Below, piece by piece: positions 34,038 to 45,239 of a stretch of DNA of 64,000 nucleotides. Numbering within the stretch: position 1 is the first letter of the stretch; each line of letters begins with the position of its first letter. The notes beneath the pieces are model-generated. The model made no database searches and had not been told where the DNA came from. It saw only the letters and a program-made list of their open reading frames with translations. The stretch comes from Ascarosepion bandense (lineage: Eukaryota > Mollusca > Cephalopoda > Sepiida > Sepiidae). The DNA is taken from NCBI GenBank assembly GCA_037127315.1, contig JBBBDQ010001188.1, positions 1,433,501-1,497,500 of the forward strand, written 5' to 3'. The position numbers and the translations under genes are program-made.

Positions 34038-34324
34038 CTATGATCAGAAAGATGTAATGTGAGACATCTTGTCGAACATATAGTAGTATATACAACGCAA
34101 CTATTTACAATTTGGATTAATAAAAAGACAGTTCTTTGAAGGAAATGCAAATTCCCAAATAATATTGGTTCTCTGCAGTTTTGATCTTGCAGGTGCATTA
34201 TTATTTTTGACAATGTGGTTAGCAGTTTTAAATTTTGTGTTATAGATAATTTAATTTTCTTTTTATATTAACCGGAGTTGCATATTTTCGGACTAAATTT
34301 CAAGCTGAATTATCATCCTGTTTA

Positions 34325-34992
34325 TCCAAACTTATTTATAAATGGGGCTTTGTCTGTGTGTCCGTTACCTATAGACTCCGAAACGGCTGAACCGATATTT
34401 TTGAAAATTTACACAGTTGTACTATAAGCGTCTGCGAGTGTTCTTAGTTGTTTCTTTTTTTTTTTGTCGAGGTATCCCCGATAAATATCGAAAATTGATA
34501 ATCGAAAAAATCTGGTTATTTGATACACTCATAGACAAAGAAACGATATTCAGAAGTTTCACGGTTGCAGATCTTACAATAGTGTAGAAAATCGATGATA
34601 TATATATATATATATAAGGCAAGATGTTTGTGTGTGTATCTGTTTATCTGCCTGTATATCTGTATTTTTTTTCAGCCCTTTTATTTTAGTTTTTGCTTCG
34701 GGTTTTTGTTCTAAGTAGGTATAATTGCAGTTCTTAATCTCAGCCATGATACTATTTACTCAGAGGACTTATTTAGCCTTCAAAATTCAGTTTACGACGA
34801 AAAAAACTGATTCGATATCGATACCAGGAAATGAAAACATCGATTCATTTTTCTTTCAGTTTATGATTTCGCTTTAACTGGAAACAACTATTGCTTTTTA
34901 TTCTTTCAACGTACAAAGAGTCTGAGCACCAGGACAATGGATTAGTTTTAAAGCTTCATTACACTCGAGGAACGCCGGGCTATACTGCTAGT
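34325..34992 (+). mobile_element. Non-autonomous Helitron, copy 2
   Basis: Starts TCCAAACTTATTTATAAATG after an A and ends with AACGCCGGGCTATACTGCTAGT-type sequence (CTAGT at 34988-34992). It shares ACCTATAGACTCCGAAACGG and the CTCAGAGGACTTATTTAGCC segment with 18863-19633. Confidence 0.72.
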
Positions 34993-35254
34993 AGTTACTA
35001 TGTGAAAATATTTGTTTCGGTAATATTGTATTTTAAGTAACAGTTTAATATTTATATTTACATATTTCCTATTTAATTTGTTATTTTAAATGTACGCCTT
35101 CCGTTATCTAAAGCGTTCATTCGGACATTGGTCCCCCTCTTGGCACTTGGCTAATTTTTACCTTTCGCCAAGGTTCTCGCCCAATTTTCACAAGCTCGAT
35201 ATCTCGTACTCTCGGCATGCCCTGTGAGTGTTAAAATCTCCAATCCCTATATTT

Positions 35255-35710
35255 TAAATGACAAATTTTAATTTATAATTTGTTTTAATGTAATCAATAT
35301 TTTAAATGAGAAATTTTAACACGATTTTATAATTTTTTTTTTAAATGACAAATTTTAACATATATTTTTAAGGTGCTATATATTTTAAATGAAAAATTTT
35401 AATTTATAATTTGTTTTAATGTACTCAATATTTCAAATAAGAAATTTTAACACGATTTTTATAAATTTTTTTTTTAAATGACAAATTTTAACATATATTT
35501 TTAAGGTGCTCTATATTTTAAATGACAAATTTTAATTAATAATTTTTTAATGTACTCAATATTTTAAATGAGAAATTTTAACACGATTTTATAATTTTTT
35601 TTTAAATGACAAATTTTAACATATATTTTTAAGGTGTTCTATATTTTAAATGACAAATTTTAACACATAATCAGTTCAATATACTCTGTCTTTTAAATGA
35701 TTCGTTTTAG
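35255..35710. repeat. Tandem AT-rich repeat (about 120 bp, three units or more)
   Basis: TTTTAAATGACAAATTTTAA alternates with AATGAGAAATTTTAACACGA and AACATATATTTTTAAGGTGC, in about three higher-order units with a shorter inner period. Confidence 0.8.
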
Positions 35711-35972
35711 CGTATGATGTTATTTCAAAGTACCCGGTATTTTAAGTCCAAGGTTTAATTTGCCAATGTACCAACTATTTTAGAGTAAAAATTTTATCGC
35801 GATATATATTTTAATTTTATTTCAGATTAAGTTTTATTTATTGATTAATAGATTTCATTTTCTATTTAAATAATATTTTCACATAGGTCTTGTGTACTTT
35901 ATTTTAAATTACTAATTTTATGCTACTACCTTTTTTTTTACTGCAGCATCTGTTTTAAGGTCCGGTGATATA

Positions 35973-36285
35973 GGATGTGCGTTGTGGTGCATTGGATATC
36001 GGCATGGAACGAGAAATCGGGGATCCGAGTTCGAATTCCATCTGAATTTATTGCATTCACTTCCGCGCAAATACCCTTGGGAAAGGTATTAATCCGTCTA
36101 TTCCTCCCAGTTATGGGTTAAATAACAGAACAGATTGGGTTCTATAGCCTTGGTCGGCAACCAATCTACCGCAGAAAGCAATGGCAACTTTCTGCCAGAT
36201 AATCTTCTGTACAGTTAGTCATGTCTCTTTCGACACATGATCGCCCAATGCTTGCATCACGTATGGCACTTAACTGTCTTATAAA
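35973..36285 (+). mobile_element. tRNA-derived SINE, family 1, near full length
   Basis: The head GGATGTGCGTTGTGGTGCAT carries an A-box-like sequence, and GAGTTCGAATTCC at 36027-36039 is the B box of a Pol III promoter. The conserved centre (CAGATTGGGTTCTATAGCC) and tail (CACGTATGGCACTTAACTG) follow. Confidence 0.87.
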
Positions 36286-36299
36286 TACTAATTTTATCG

Positions 36300-36470
36300 C
36301 ACTACTCCAGTAAGGGGTGTGCGTAAGTCTAGTGGCGTCAATTGAGAAAACGAAGAGCTGAGTTCCAGTTCCAATCGGGTTTGTTATTTTCAATTCTGCG
36401 GAAATATTCATGGGGAAAAATATGAATCCATTTTATTTTCCTTATTTAACATGGTCCTGGGCATGACGGT
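36300..36470 (+). mobile_element. Diverged family 1 SINE head
   Basis: GGGTGTGCGTAAGTCTAGTG, GAGCTGAGTTCCAGTTCC and ATTCTGCGGAAATATTCATG align loosely with the SINE immediately upstream. Confidence 0.45.
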
Positions 36471-36476
36471 AAATTG

Positions 36477-36935
36477 TATCCGACTGAAAGGCTTCTGATT
36501 GGGAGGTTGTGAGGAGGATGGAGCCACCTCTTCATTGCTGTTGTTCTCAGGTACACCCTGATCCGCAGTGGCATCAACTGTTAGGGTCCCAGCTATGGGC
36601 AAATAGTTATCCCCATCAGAACTGAGGTCAAAACACTATGAAAGTATAAAAATACAATTTGATAGTAATATATACATGAAAATAGACTTTTATAGAAAAA
36701 TATACATTTTTGAAGAAACAATTATTGCCATAACACATTTTTGAAGAGAAAAATATTCTCAGCAAAACATTTTTAAATTATTCTGAGCAAAACGTTTTTA
36801 AATACAAAACTAGAAGACATTTTCAGTTTTCTAAAATAAAAAAGAATAAAAACTCATCAAAATTATAAAAATATACCTTAAAACACAACCTTTTTGGGAT
36901 TAAATAATCCACAGAGATTGATATGCCATTAAACA
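36477..36935. repeat. Dispersed repeat, copy of 28520-28960
   Basis: Shares GTATCCGACTGAAAGGCTTC-type start, GTCCCAGCTATGGGCAAATA and the AT-rich tail with the copy at 28520. Confidence 0.65.
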
Positions 36936-37106
36936 AAACTCAAACCCAAACTTTTATTTAACTATGGATTAACTAATAGGCCTTGTATCTAGAGCAATCA
37001 TTTTTATTAAAAATAAAATTTAATAATATATATATATATATATGTAAACATGTTACGGAAATTAACGAATTTTAACGAAACTTCGTTATAAGCAACCGAC
37101 AAATTG

Positions 37107-37479
37107 TAATGAATTATTTTGAACATTATTTTTACCGATACTCGTATTTAAGTAGATATTCTGTTTTTAATTAAACAGTATTTTTATATTTATATCTACC
37201 GGCCTGATTATTTACGATAAATTTTTATTACGAAAATGTGTGCTATCCAGCAGGATTCGAATGAATGAGTGTTCAAGACGGTACTAGATCAAATAGTATG
37301 CTTCCCCTATGTAATAGGGGTCGCAGGTTCGAATCCTATTGGATAGCACACATTTTCGTAATAAAACTTTATCGTAAATAACCAGGCCGGTAGATATAAA
37401 TATAAAAATACTGTTTAATTAAAAACAGAATATCTACTTAAATACGAGTATCGGTAAAAATAATGTTCAAAAATAATTC

Positions 37480-37483
<4 letters not shown>
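37107..37483. mobile_element. Foldback element with about 150-bp inverted arms around a tRNA-like core
   Basis: The left arm (37107-37260) is the reverse complement of the right arm (about 37328-37483). Both contain GAATATCTACTTAAATACGA (or its complement), CCGGTAGATATAAATAT and ACACATTTTCGTAAT. The inversion runs into the T arm of a tRNA-like sequence (GGTTCGAATCC). The loop keeps an anticodon-like arm TACTA-GATCAAA-TAGTA and a variable arm CCCCTATGTAATAGGGG. The right half is related to 810-1030, which has no left arm. It was therefore probably formed by inverted duplication of the tail of a tRNA-derived repeat. Confidence 0.8.

Positions 37484-37528
<45 letters not shown>
37483..37528. repeat. 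(TA)n microsatellite
   Basis: TA repeats between the foldback element and the next LINE. Confidence 0.9.
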
Positions 37529-37531
<3 letters not shown>

Positions 37532-37975
37532 CGTTTCCTACCAAGTAAGGCGGTACTGATACTGCTGCGCAGGGGGACTACATATAAAAGAGTGAAAGTT
37601 TAAGCAAAAGGAGAGCGAAGAAAAAGACGAACCAGTTACAGGGGGTATCAGAGAAAAGGCAAGAGAAAGATGGAAATACCGGCGTGAAGATAGTTGCGAG
37701 GGTAGAGTGAAAAAGGAAAATAACAAGATACACGAGGTGATGGGGAAATGACGATAGAACGACTGGAGTCAAAGGGATAAGAGATGGGAATCGATATTGC
37801 GTTTAAATTCTTAGAGATTGTAACCGTCAGAGAAGCAAGTATACGGAAGAGAGTCCCACGGGCAGGAAGTGCGAGAAAAGAAGCTGGTGGAGTAGAAGTG
37901 ACGGCTGCATTTAGTTGATTAAACTGTAAAAGGGTGGGACCTAGTTGCCAGTCTGGTTGCTCGAGTAAATTCTTC
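37529..37975 (-). mobile_element. CR1/Jockey-group LINE, 3' end
   Basis: CCTACCAAGTAAGGCGG is a diverged 3' UTR start, and the - strand encodes SFLALPARGTLFRI-like remnants of the ORF end in shifted frames. A (GT)n tract abuts at 37986-38038. Confidence 0.75.
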
Positions 37976-37979
37976 TGTT

Positions 37980-37985
<6 letters not shown>

Positions 37986-38038
<53 letters not shown>
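37986..38038. repeat. (TA)n and (GT)n microsatellite
   Basis: Short TA then GT repeats. Confidence 0.9.
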
Positions 38039-38555
38039 TGGAGGTACGAAATTTGTATACTATTTAAAAAGAAGAAATTTCTTATTAGTCTCAAATACCC
38101 TTTCGTCCAACATCTCTTTAGGAACTGCGTGTTTTCGACAAATTTTATTTGGTGATGGAGCATCCAATGACGATCTCGCAAAATGCAACATCATTAGAAT
38201 TGAAATTTTTCTTGATATAGACACAACTTCGATGAACTGGTCATGTTGCAAGAATGAGTGATGATGAGTGACAACAAAATACCTAAGGTCTTGTTGTGGC
38301 CAGTATTTTGTAACCTTGCTATGGTCAGAAAGAAAGAGACGAAAACAAGAAGTTTCAAACAGTGTATTAAAATAACAGAACATACACACATTGTATTAGA
38401 AATACTTTTTGTTGGGAGTGACGAATTTTTCTTTCTATCTCTTATGTAATTTTTTTTTTCCCGCTAGTATTAAGCGATTTTTCTCTGGTCTCTTCTTACG
38501 TTCTTTTATGTTCGTCATTAATTGTTGTGACGAGTAGTTCTTTATTTATCGTGTA
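38039..38555. other. No recognisable feature
   Basis: Several short open frames overlap on both strands, but none resembles a known family or has splice context. Confidence 0.4.
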
Positions 38556-38819
38556 TTGGCTTTATTGAAGTCCGACGAGTTTTGCCAATTGCTATTGGAT
38601 GAGGTCTTTCTTTTTGCTCCTTTGGTCTTCGAGAATCTTCGTTACCAAGTTGTTCCGCGACCAGATATTCTTTTTAATTTCTGCAAGAGATTTTCCAAAT
38701 TGTTGTGTCGACTCGTGTGGCAATATGCTTTTTTTTTTTTTGTTCTCTGTGTGAGTTCTTTCGAATCAGGTCACCAAATTGTTGTGGTCAACGTAACTCT
38801 CGAATTCTCGTTTCTCAAT
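38556..38819 (-). repeat. Leader-like segment with repeated AACAATTTGG motif
   Basis: On the - strand, just inside the LTR, CACAACAATTTGGTGACC, CACAACAATTTGG and GGAACAACTTGGTAACG recur at roughly 50-60 bp spacing. It may be a repeated primer-binding or leader region of the LTR element. Confidence 0.4.
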
Positions 38820-39465
38820 TGTTGTGGATTCCGCAAATTTGGATCGGCACAAATAAACGAACAACGACCAGCAATTGTGATAAAAAATAAGTGTATTAAC
38901 AAGAATACAGACTTGAATGAACATTAGTAGTCCAGTAATCCAGGAATCCGGGTTAGTAAAAAGTATTTGTACAATTCTCTGGAGGTGAAGCCGTAGTATA
39001 TTGAGTATGTCCGAGTCGGAAGCTGACGGGTACTGCGTAATAATCTTCTCGATGAGTGGAGCACAAACCTACTATGAACTACTATGTACTGACTGCCAAT
39101 CTCTCTCTGGACTCTCGTATTCTCCGGTTAACTCTCTATGACAACGCGGTATTTTCTCGTCTCGCTTCTATAACAGTAGTATAAGTATACTCTGGACGAG
39201 TCCATCTTTATGAAGAGGGAGAACTCCACAACATATATACAATGACCTTGTATTAGAATAATAGAACATATTTACAAATACGAAATTTAGTAATCAGCAG
39301 ATAGAAGTGTACGTCCAAACTCTATAGTTACGTTGCTTCTCGACTGCCTCACGACTGTCTTACGATTGCTTTCAGTCTGCCTTCAGACTGCATCCGGAAG
39401 TCACGCAGGTTAGTATTATATTGAACGAGGAAGCTTCCATTCACTGTAAATAGGGCGCCATAACA
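38820..39465 (-). mobile_element. Probable LTR of a retrotransposon (about 646 bp)
   Basis: On the - strand it starts TGTTATGGCGCCC and ends CCACAACA. TG...CA ends within a short imperfect inverted repeat (TGTTATGG/CCACAACA) are an LTR hallmark. No second LTR or pol gene is visible, so it is a solo or truncated copy. Confidence 0.55.
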
Positions 39466-39779
39466 GTCTTCATGTACAGACAGCTAGACAGTGGACAGCA
39501 AAACGTTGGACGACCAAAGATCAGGAATAAAGACTAACTAAAAAGAACCTGTATATCAACTTCGTGTGCCTGGCTCTAGATAAATATATCTGTAGATATT
39601 TGTGCCAGAAAGCTATCAGACATTTGGTAATCAGACGTGATGACCGGCCAAGAGACGAATGACAAAGGATAAATCTTCAGTAAATATTCCTGATGGCATA
39701 TCTGGAGATCCTCGATATTACTCAATATCTGGACTTGTAGACAGGACACTAGCTAGATTGAAACATCATACATCGAAAT

Positions 39780-39810
39780 AAGGAGAACGTTCATTATATA
39801 TATATATTAA

Positions 39811-39844
<34 letters not shown>

Positions 39845-39865
39845 GTTTTTAATATATATATATTC
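39780..39865. repeat. (TA)n microsatellites
   Basis: TA-rich tracts between unrecognised sequence. Confidence 0.85.
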
Positions 39866-40046
39866 ACACAATTAAAACTAATGTAATGTAATATTTTTCG
39901 TTTCCCAATTTTTAAGAAATAAATATGAAAACATTTTTTTCATTTCTAAATTTATAAACATTTACTAAATTATTAAATGTGGATGATGCCTTGTCTCTCA
40001 TTTAGAATGAAACCTATATAGTTTTAAGGTTTGCTAAATTGTTGAT

Positions 40047-40276
40047 GTCAATACAAAATAAAATCGTCGGTGATGGTGGATGTTATTGTGTTACCGTCTT
40101 AATAACCTCTCTGAAGATGGCTCATGTGAGCCGAAAGCTTAGAACCAAATTAATAAAAAATTATCCAAATGTTGGAGAATTTTTGTCTTTATTTTCAACT
40201 GAAATTAAAGCCAAAATACGACGTTTAGAACGGCTCATGATTAAACATAATAGACATTCATTGTCTCTTATGTTTA

Positions 40277-40330
<54 letters not shown>

Positions 40331-40680
40331 TCTAAACATATACTGTTAAATATAAGAGACAATGAATGTCTATTATGTTTAATCATGAGCCGTTCCAAAC
40401 GTTGTATTTTGGCTTTAATTTCAGTTGAAAATAAAGACAAACATTCTCCAACATTTGGATAATTTTTTATTAATTTGGTTCTAAGCTTTCGGCTCATAGA
40501 ACCGCATTGAAAATTTGAGAACTCCGTTTGTTATTTTTGGTAACTATTGCCGTTGCCTAGCGGAGTTTTATGTCAACACAAAATAAAATCGTCGCTGATG
40601 GTGGATGTTATTGTGTTACCGTCTTAATAACCTCTCTTTATTTTTCCTGTTTTAACTTATTCAGTTGTAGGGGTCCACAA
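40047..40680. repeat. Large palindromic repeat centred on (TA)n
   Basis: The left arm 40103-40283 and right arm about 40325-40497 are near-perfect reverse complements (GGCTCATGTGAGCCGAAAGC to AATAGACATTCATTGTCTCT), joined by a (TA)n centre. AAAATAAAATCGTCG(G/C)TGATGG occurs just outside the left arm (40057) and again at 40585 as a direct repeat. Each arm equals the repeat copy at 62-240. Confidence 0.88.
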
Positions 40681-40859
40681 GTGAATAAGTGACTAGAAAA
40701 TGGGGAAACGGGACAAAAAAGGCTGGGAACTACTGTCCCAGAAACTCAAGAACAACATACACATCTATTCAACTTCGTTTAAGTTCCAACTCTAGCAATA
40801 AGGAAATTTTTGACAATTCTAAAATTAAATACATGCTTTAGAAGAAAATAGACTCAGCA

Positions 40860-41668
40860 TTTGTTTAGAATACTCCGTTAAAAACAAGGAAGGCAGAAAT
40901 AAACAGAAATCCTGTAAACGTAACATTATTTAGTTTAACCCACACTTGACTCGTAATATCCGAACTAAAATTGGTAAACTCTTCCTTAACTTAATTCACA
41001 AACATTTTTACCATTCACCCACACTAAAAACATCTTTAACAAAAACAATGTTGATGTCAATTATATAGTATCTTTAAGAACATAGATAATTTAATCTCGC
41101 GACACAATACTTTGACGTCAAATAAATACTTTATACACATAAACAGCATCCGTCACCCAACTAATAGCAAAAACGACCCTTCTAAAAATAATTGCAAATG
41201 CCGTAAAAATAAAACCTGCCATTATAATAGCCAATGTATGTCCAAAAATATTGTTTATAGAGCTCGAATTCATGTTAAATTTTATTTTGGAAGCACTTCT
41301 AACAGGTGGAAGATAAAATTTAACAAATACAGCTTGTCTTTAAACAACAGTAAATATAGAAAAAAATATTGTTTTATCTATAGGTTAATAAAGATTTTAA
41401 AAAATAACAGGAGCCCAATTATTACCTGGAATATCGTAGCTAAATCCAAACCTTACAATGGAAAATGAGATAGATGTAGTCTATGCCTTTTAGAAAAGTT
41501 TTCATTTTAAACAATATCAATAATTCTAATTTGCTGAATAAAAAAGTGTTTTAATGACCACAAGCTGTCATAGAAAAAATTACCTACTTAAATTCGTAGA
41601 TCTAAATTGATATAGATTCCTTCATACGTTTGTCCCTTTCTTTTCCTTTTTCTTTCTTACTCTCCATT

Positions 41669-41700
<32 letters not shown>

Positions 41701-42210
41701 TTCCCCGCAATAATATTTTTAACAATTATGAATTAAAGTTTTGTTACTGCATTGTTTAACTTTTAATTTCAATTTTAATTCTCAATTTTACTTTTTACTT
41801 TTTTTATTTTTTAATATTTATTCTTATTTTATTTATTTTCTTTTAATTTTATTTAAATTCTTATAATTTTAAAATTTTATTTTTTGTCTATATATAATAT
41901 AAGAATATTTAATTTTTTCTTTTTATGATATACGCCCCTTTAATTTCTTCTACCTGCATTTTATAATTTTTAATATTTTTTAGTTTATACATTAATTTTA
42001 AATTCAAATTTTAAATTTTAAATTTTTATTTACATGTGACCTTAAAGTATTCTTTATTTTATTACTAAAAAAAGCTGTAATTTAACTTTAAAAGATTTAA
42101 TTCCCATGAACATCGACTGAATTTAAATTCAAACTCATTAAATTGCCAGTTTGAAATATGCACCTGATGATTGCATAACGCATGAAACTTCGAGTCGTGT
42201 CATAGACGTA
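40860..42210 (+). mobile_element. Degraded Penelope-like element with GIY-YIG endonuclease
   Basis: From 40915, broken frames read FNPHLTRNIRTKIGKLFLNL, the segment before the endonuclease in Penelope-like elements. The frame 41112-41468 has the Cys-rich linker (CKCRKNKTCHYNSQC), SKNIVYRARI, FYFGSTSNRWKIKFNKYSLS and IITWNIVAKSKPYNGK, matching the C-terminal GIY-YIG nuclease. The YIG motif has become YFG. A TC-rich UTR follows and ends with CACCTGATGATTGCATAACG and AAACTTCGAG at about 42190. The element is dead and 5' truncated. Confidence 0.75.
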
Positions 42211-42211
42211 G

Positions 42212-42212
42212 G

Positions 42213-42267
<55 letters not shown>

Positions 42268-42345
42268 CAGCTCTGATCATATATTGAACACTGTTTTATT
42301 AACACCTAACACCTGAATAATAATACGATGCATATGTGCACCCTC

Positions 42346-42385
<40 letters not shown>
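42212..42385. repeat. (TA)n microsatellites
   Basis: (TA)n at about 42212-42265 and 42350-42382. Confidence 0.9.
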
Positions 42386-42387
<2 letters not shown>

Positions 42388-42413
42388 TCCTGTCACCTTA
42401 TATTTATATATAT

Positions 42414-43150
42414 ATTTAATCGTATCACCCCGAGCAAGGCGGTAATGCCACTGATGTGCAGGGGGCTACATGAGAGTAAAAATATTAAGTAGAAGAGAGT
42501 GAAGAGAAAGACGAACCAATTAGAAAGGGACAAGAGAAGCATGGGAATACAGGTGTGCTGACAGTTGCAAAGGTGGTAAAGGACAATCACCGGGATTCCA
42601 TTGCCATCGCTCGTCTTATTGGGGTCAAGTTATGAAATTACTCGGGATACTACTGTCAGGTTAATGTATATATTGTACACTTTAGCCTCAGTTCTAGACG
42701 AAGCTTCTTGGTAGGTATGAAGGCATCACTGCCAGCTTTCACCCAGGACGAAATCTCAGAGGCACAGTCATCAACTGGGAGATCGAACACTTTCCGAAAA
42801 GGAAAAACCGCGAGACTTGGCAGGAGTCAGGTGTAGAGGTAAAGCATATATCTAGTAGAGAGACGTGCCCAGAGGGAGTGCTTGGAAAGCGTGTGGGGAA
42901 GTCCACTATTTGCGTAAGGAATTCGGAAATGGCAAAATCCATGGCGTAGATGCCAGCTGAATCAGTAACAGTTTTAAAGTTACTCAGCATGATGGGCGTT
43001 AAGATGTCCGAATACAAATATGTGAGCAAATGGGTGGTAGAAAGTAGCCTTATCTATATTGTCAGAAATGTTGTCTAGAAGGGAGCAGTCGGGAGAGGAG
43101 GGGGAACGTTAAAGGAAGAAAAGGTAGCTAACCGAACTGAGAAGTGACAT
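42414..43150 (-). mobile_element. CR1/Jockey-group LINE, internally deleted, with endonuclease end
   Basis: The 3' UTR (ATCACCCCGAGCAAGGCGGT, 42414-42575) is joined to linker sequence (42585-42770) and then to the C-terminal part of the apurinic-type endonuclease (QIVDFPTRFPSTPSGHVSLL, DICFTSTPDSC) on the - strand. The reverse transcriptase is missing. This is the only copy in the window with recognisable endonuclease sequence. Confidence 0.75.
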
Positions 43151-43159
43151 ACATATTGG

Positions 43160-43387
43160 TGGTATCGCCCGGTTCACATTGCACCCAGGTCAATTGAACA
43201 GGTGTAGAGGCTCATCCCTTGTCCCCTGTTTCGGATGTGGTTTCCGTCTTTCTCTTTTCTCTTCTCAGACTCCAGTATTGGTGCTTCCGTGCTTTTCCTG
43301 CGATGTGTTTGGTTGGTGGCAACGTCTCATCATTGGGAGGGTACTAGTTTGGCAGTTTCCTGTTTGCTGCTTCCTAATTTCCGTCGT

Positions 43388-43430
<43 letters not shown>

Positions 43431-44070
43431 ATCTCTCACATTTTACTAAGCAGAACAAACGAAATACTTTTTAAATAATTTTAAATTGTAAAAAACCTAA
43501 AGTTAAATGGAAAATTCTCAAACAAGCTAGAATCTCTAAATCGGTAAACGAATCATGTTTCCTCTATCTGCAAGAGAAAAATGAAATTATAAAGTACATG
43601 AAAAGTGACATTATTACGAAATCAAAGGCAAGAATCTACAGTAAATTGTAAACTTATTAAAGACTTAACCATACAATCCTGCAAGTTATGAAACTATAGC
43701 AATTGTAAACATTCTAGAGCATAAACCTTACTATCTTGACAATTTACATTAAACTATCTCTCTTTTTATGTTATTTTATCTTTATTTCGTTTACAAATTG
43801 TGATATATTTATTGCCTTAAATATATTTTATTACACTCGATAATTGCTGTTACTAACCGACAGCCTGTCATGTGCGTTAGGTCACGTCCGTCTAACCCTG
43901 GCGCACCGTCACCGGCTTCCGTGATTCACTGCTGCTGCACGTCGTCCGGCGTTTTGTCGTTTGCTGTTGCCATTTCTGCTGCCACCAAAGCCACCATCGC
44001 CGAAACGAGGTGAAAACGACTGCGACTACTACTACGATGCCTCCGCCGCCGCGAAGCATAGTCGAAATCA
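43160..44070. other. Old repeats; no gene supported
   Basis: GGTGTAGAGGCTCATCCCTT resembles repeats at 20945-21450. A (TA)n tract lies at 43391-43423. 43860-44070 is GC-richer, with CCGCCGCC-type bases, but I see no exon. Confidence 0.4.
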
Positions 44071-44072
44071 AC

Positions 44073-44380
44073 GATCTGTGTTGTGGTACAGTGGATATCG
44101 ACTCGGAACGACAAACCGGGTACCGAGTTCGAATTCCAGTTGAATTCCTTGCATTCATTTACGCATTGTATTCTTAGGTAAGCCATTAATCCGTCTTTTC
44201 CCTCCAGTTATGGGTTAAATAATAGGACAGATTTAGTTCTATAGCCAGTCTACCGCAGAAAGCAATGACAACCTACTGCGTAATAACCTTCTGGCCAGTC
44301 AGCCTTGTCTCTTTCGAGACATGATCGCCTGAAGCGTGTATCACCTATGGCACTGAACTGACTGACTGAACATAATAGTT
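44073..44380 (+). mobile_element. tRNA-derived SINE, family 1
   Basis: Head TGTGTTGTGGTACAGTGGAT with B box GAGTTCGAATTCC, conserved centre, and tail ending ACTGACTGACTGAAC. Nearly full length. Confidence 0.85.
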
Positions 44381-44389
44381 AGAAATATA

Positions 44390-44670
44390 ATTAAAACTTC
44401 TACTGGGCATAAAGTGGGGGATCTGTTTTCTATTGTTCTGAAGTAATAAACTGATCCCCCATTAATTATACTTAATATAATAATGTAATATAATCTATCT
44501 TTTCTCCCATAGATTTGGTTCTATAGCCTTGGTCGGCAACCAGCCTACCGCAGAAAGCAATGACAACCTACTCCGGGATAATCTTCTGCCCAGTCAGTCA
44601 TGTCTCTTTTGAGACATGATCGCCCAAAGCATGTATCACGTATGGCCCTTAACTGACTGACTGAATTACT
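44390..44670 (+). mobile_element. GGGGGATCAG palindrome and truncated family 1 SINE
   Basis: GGCATAAAGTGGGGGATCTG ... AACTGATCCCCCATTAATT is followed at 44515 by a headless SINE (GGTTCTATAGCC to GACTGACTGAATTA). Confidence 0.65.
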
Positions 44671-44948
44671 GTTAATAGTTTTTTCATGTACTAGCTTATA
44701 TTTATATTTATATATTTTTATTTGTTTTTATTTATTAGTTTATTATTATCATTTTTAATTTTTGTATATATGATTATCATTTTATTTTTATTAATATTAT
44801 CCTTTTTTATTATTTCGTTATGTAGTTTTATATTTATTTCTCTTGTTATTATTATTATTTTATAATGTATTTTTATTTATTTTATGCTTATTTGATTTTA
44901 TTTCATTATTTTGTTTTAATTTAATTTAATTTTTATTTTTATTTTTCA

Positions 44949-45237
44949 TGGGACACCCGCGCCTATTTGGCTATAATAGACTATTCCATTACTATGTAAA
45001 GTAATGGTGGCATCTACGTAGGAGAATGTGCCGAGCAGCCGATCGGCAAGTCAGTCGTAGACTTCCGGTGACGACCCGGAAGTACCCATTGCTCATACTA
45101 CGTCTTACGACGGTTGAGACGATTAACCTTTATTCTTGTATTGGATACTAATAACCTTTGTAAATACTATTTTCACGGAATACAACAATTAACCTATTCC
45201 TGTTGTTGAGTTATTTATTCTTACTCACGACATAACA
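44949..45237 (+). mobile_element. Possible solo LTR
   Basis: A compact segment from TGGGACACCCGCGCC to ACTCACGACATAACA has TG...CA ends and a composition unlike its AT-rich flanks. No partner LTR or internal region is visible. Confidence 0.4.
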
Positions 45238-45239
45238 AT

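Noticed and set aside
38556..38927. A 123-residue open frame on the + strand
   Set aside because: It overlaps a probable LTR and its leader in antisense and resembles no family.
43860..44070. CpG-richer stretch as a promoter or first exon
   Set aside because: Composition is suggestive, but no start codon context, splice donor or family similarity supports it.
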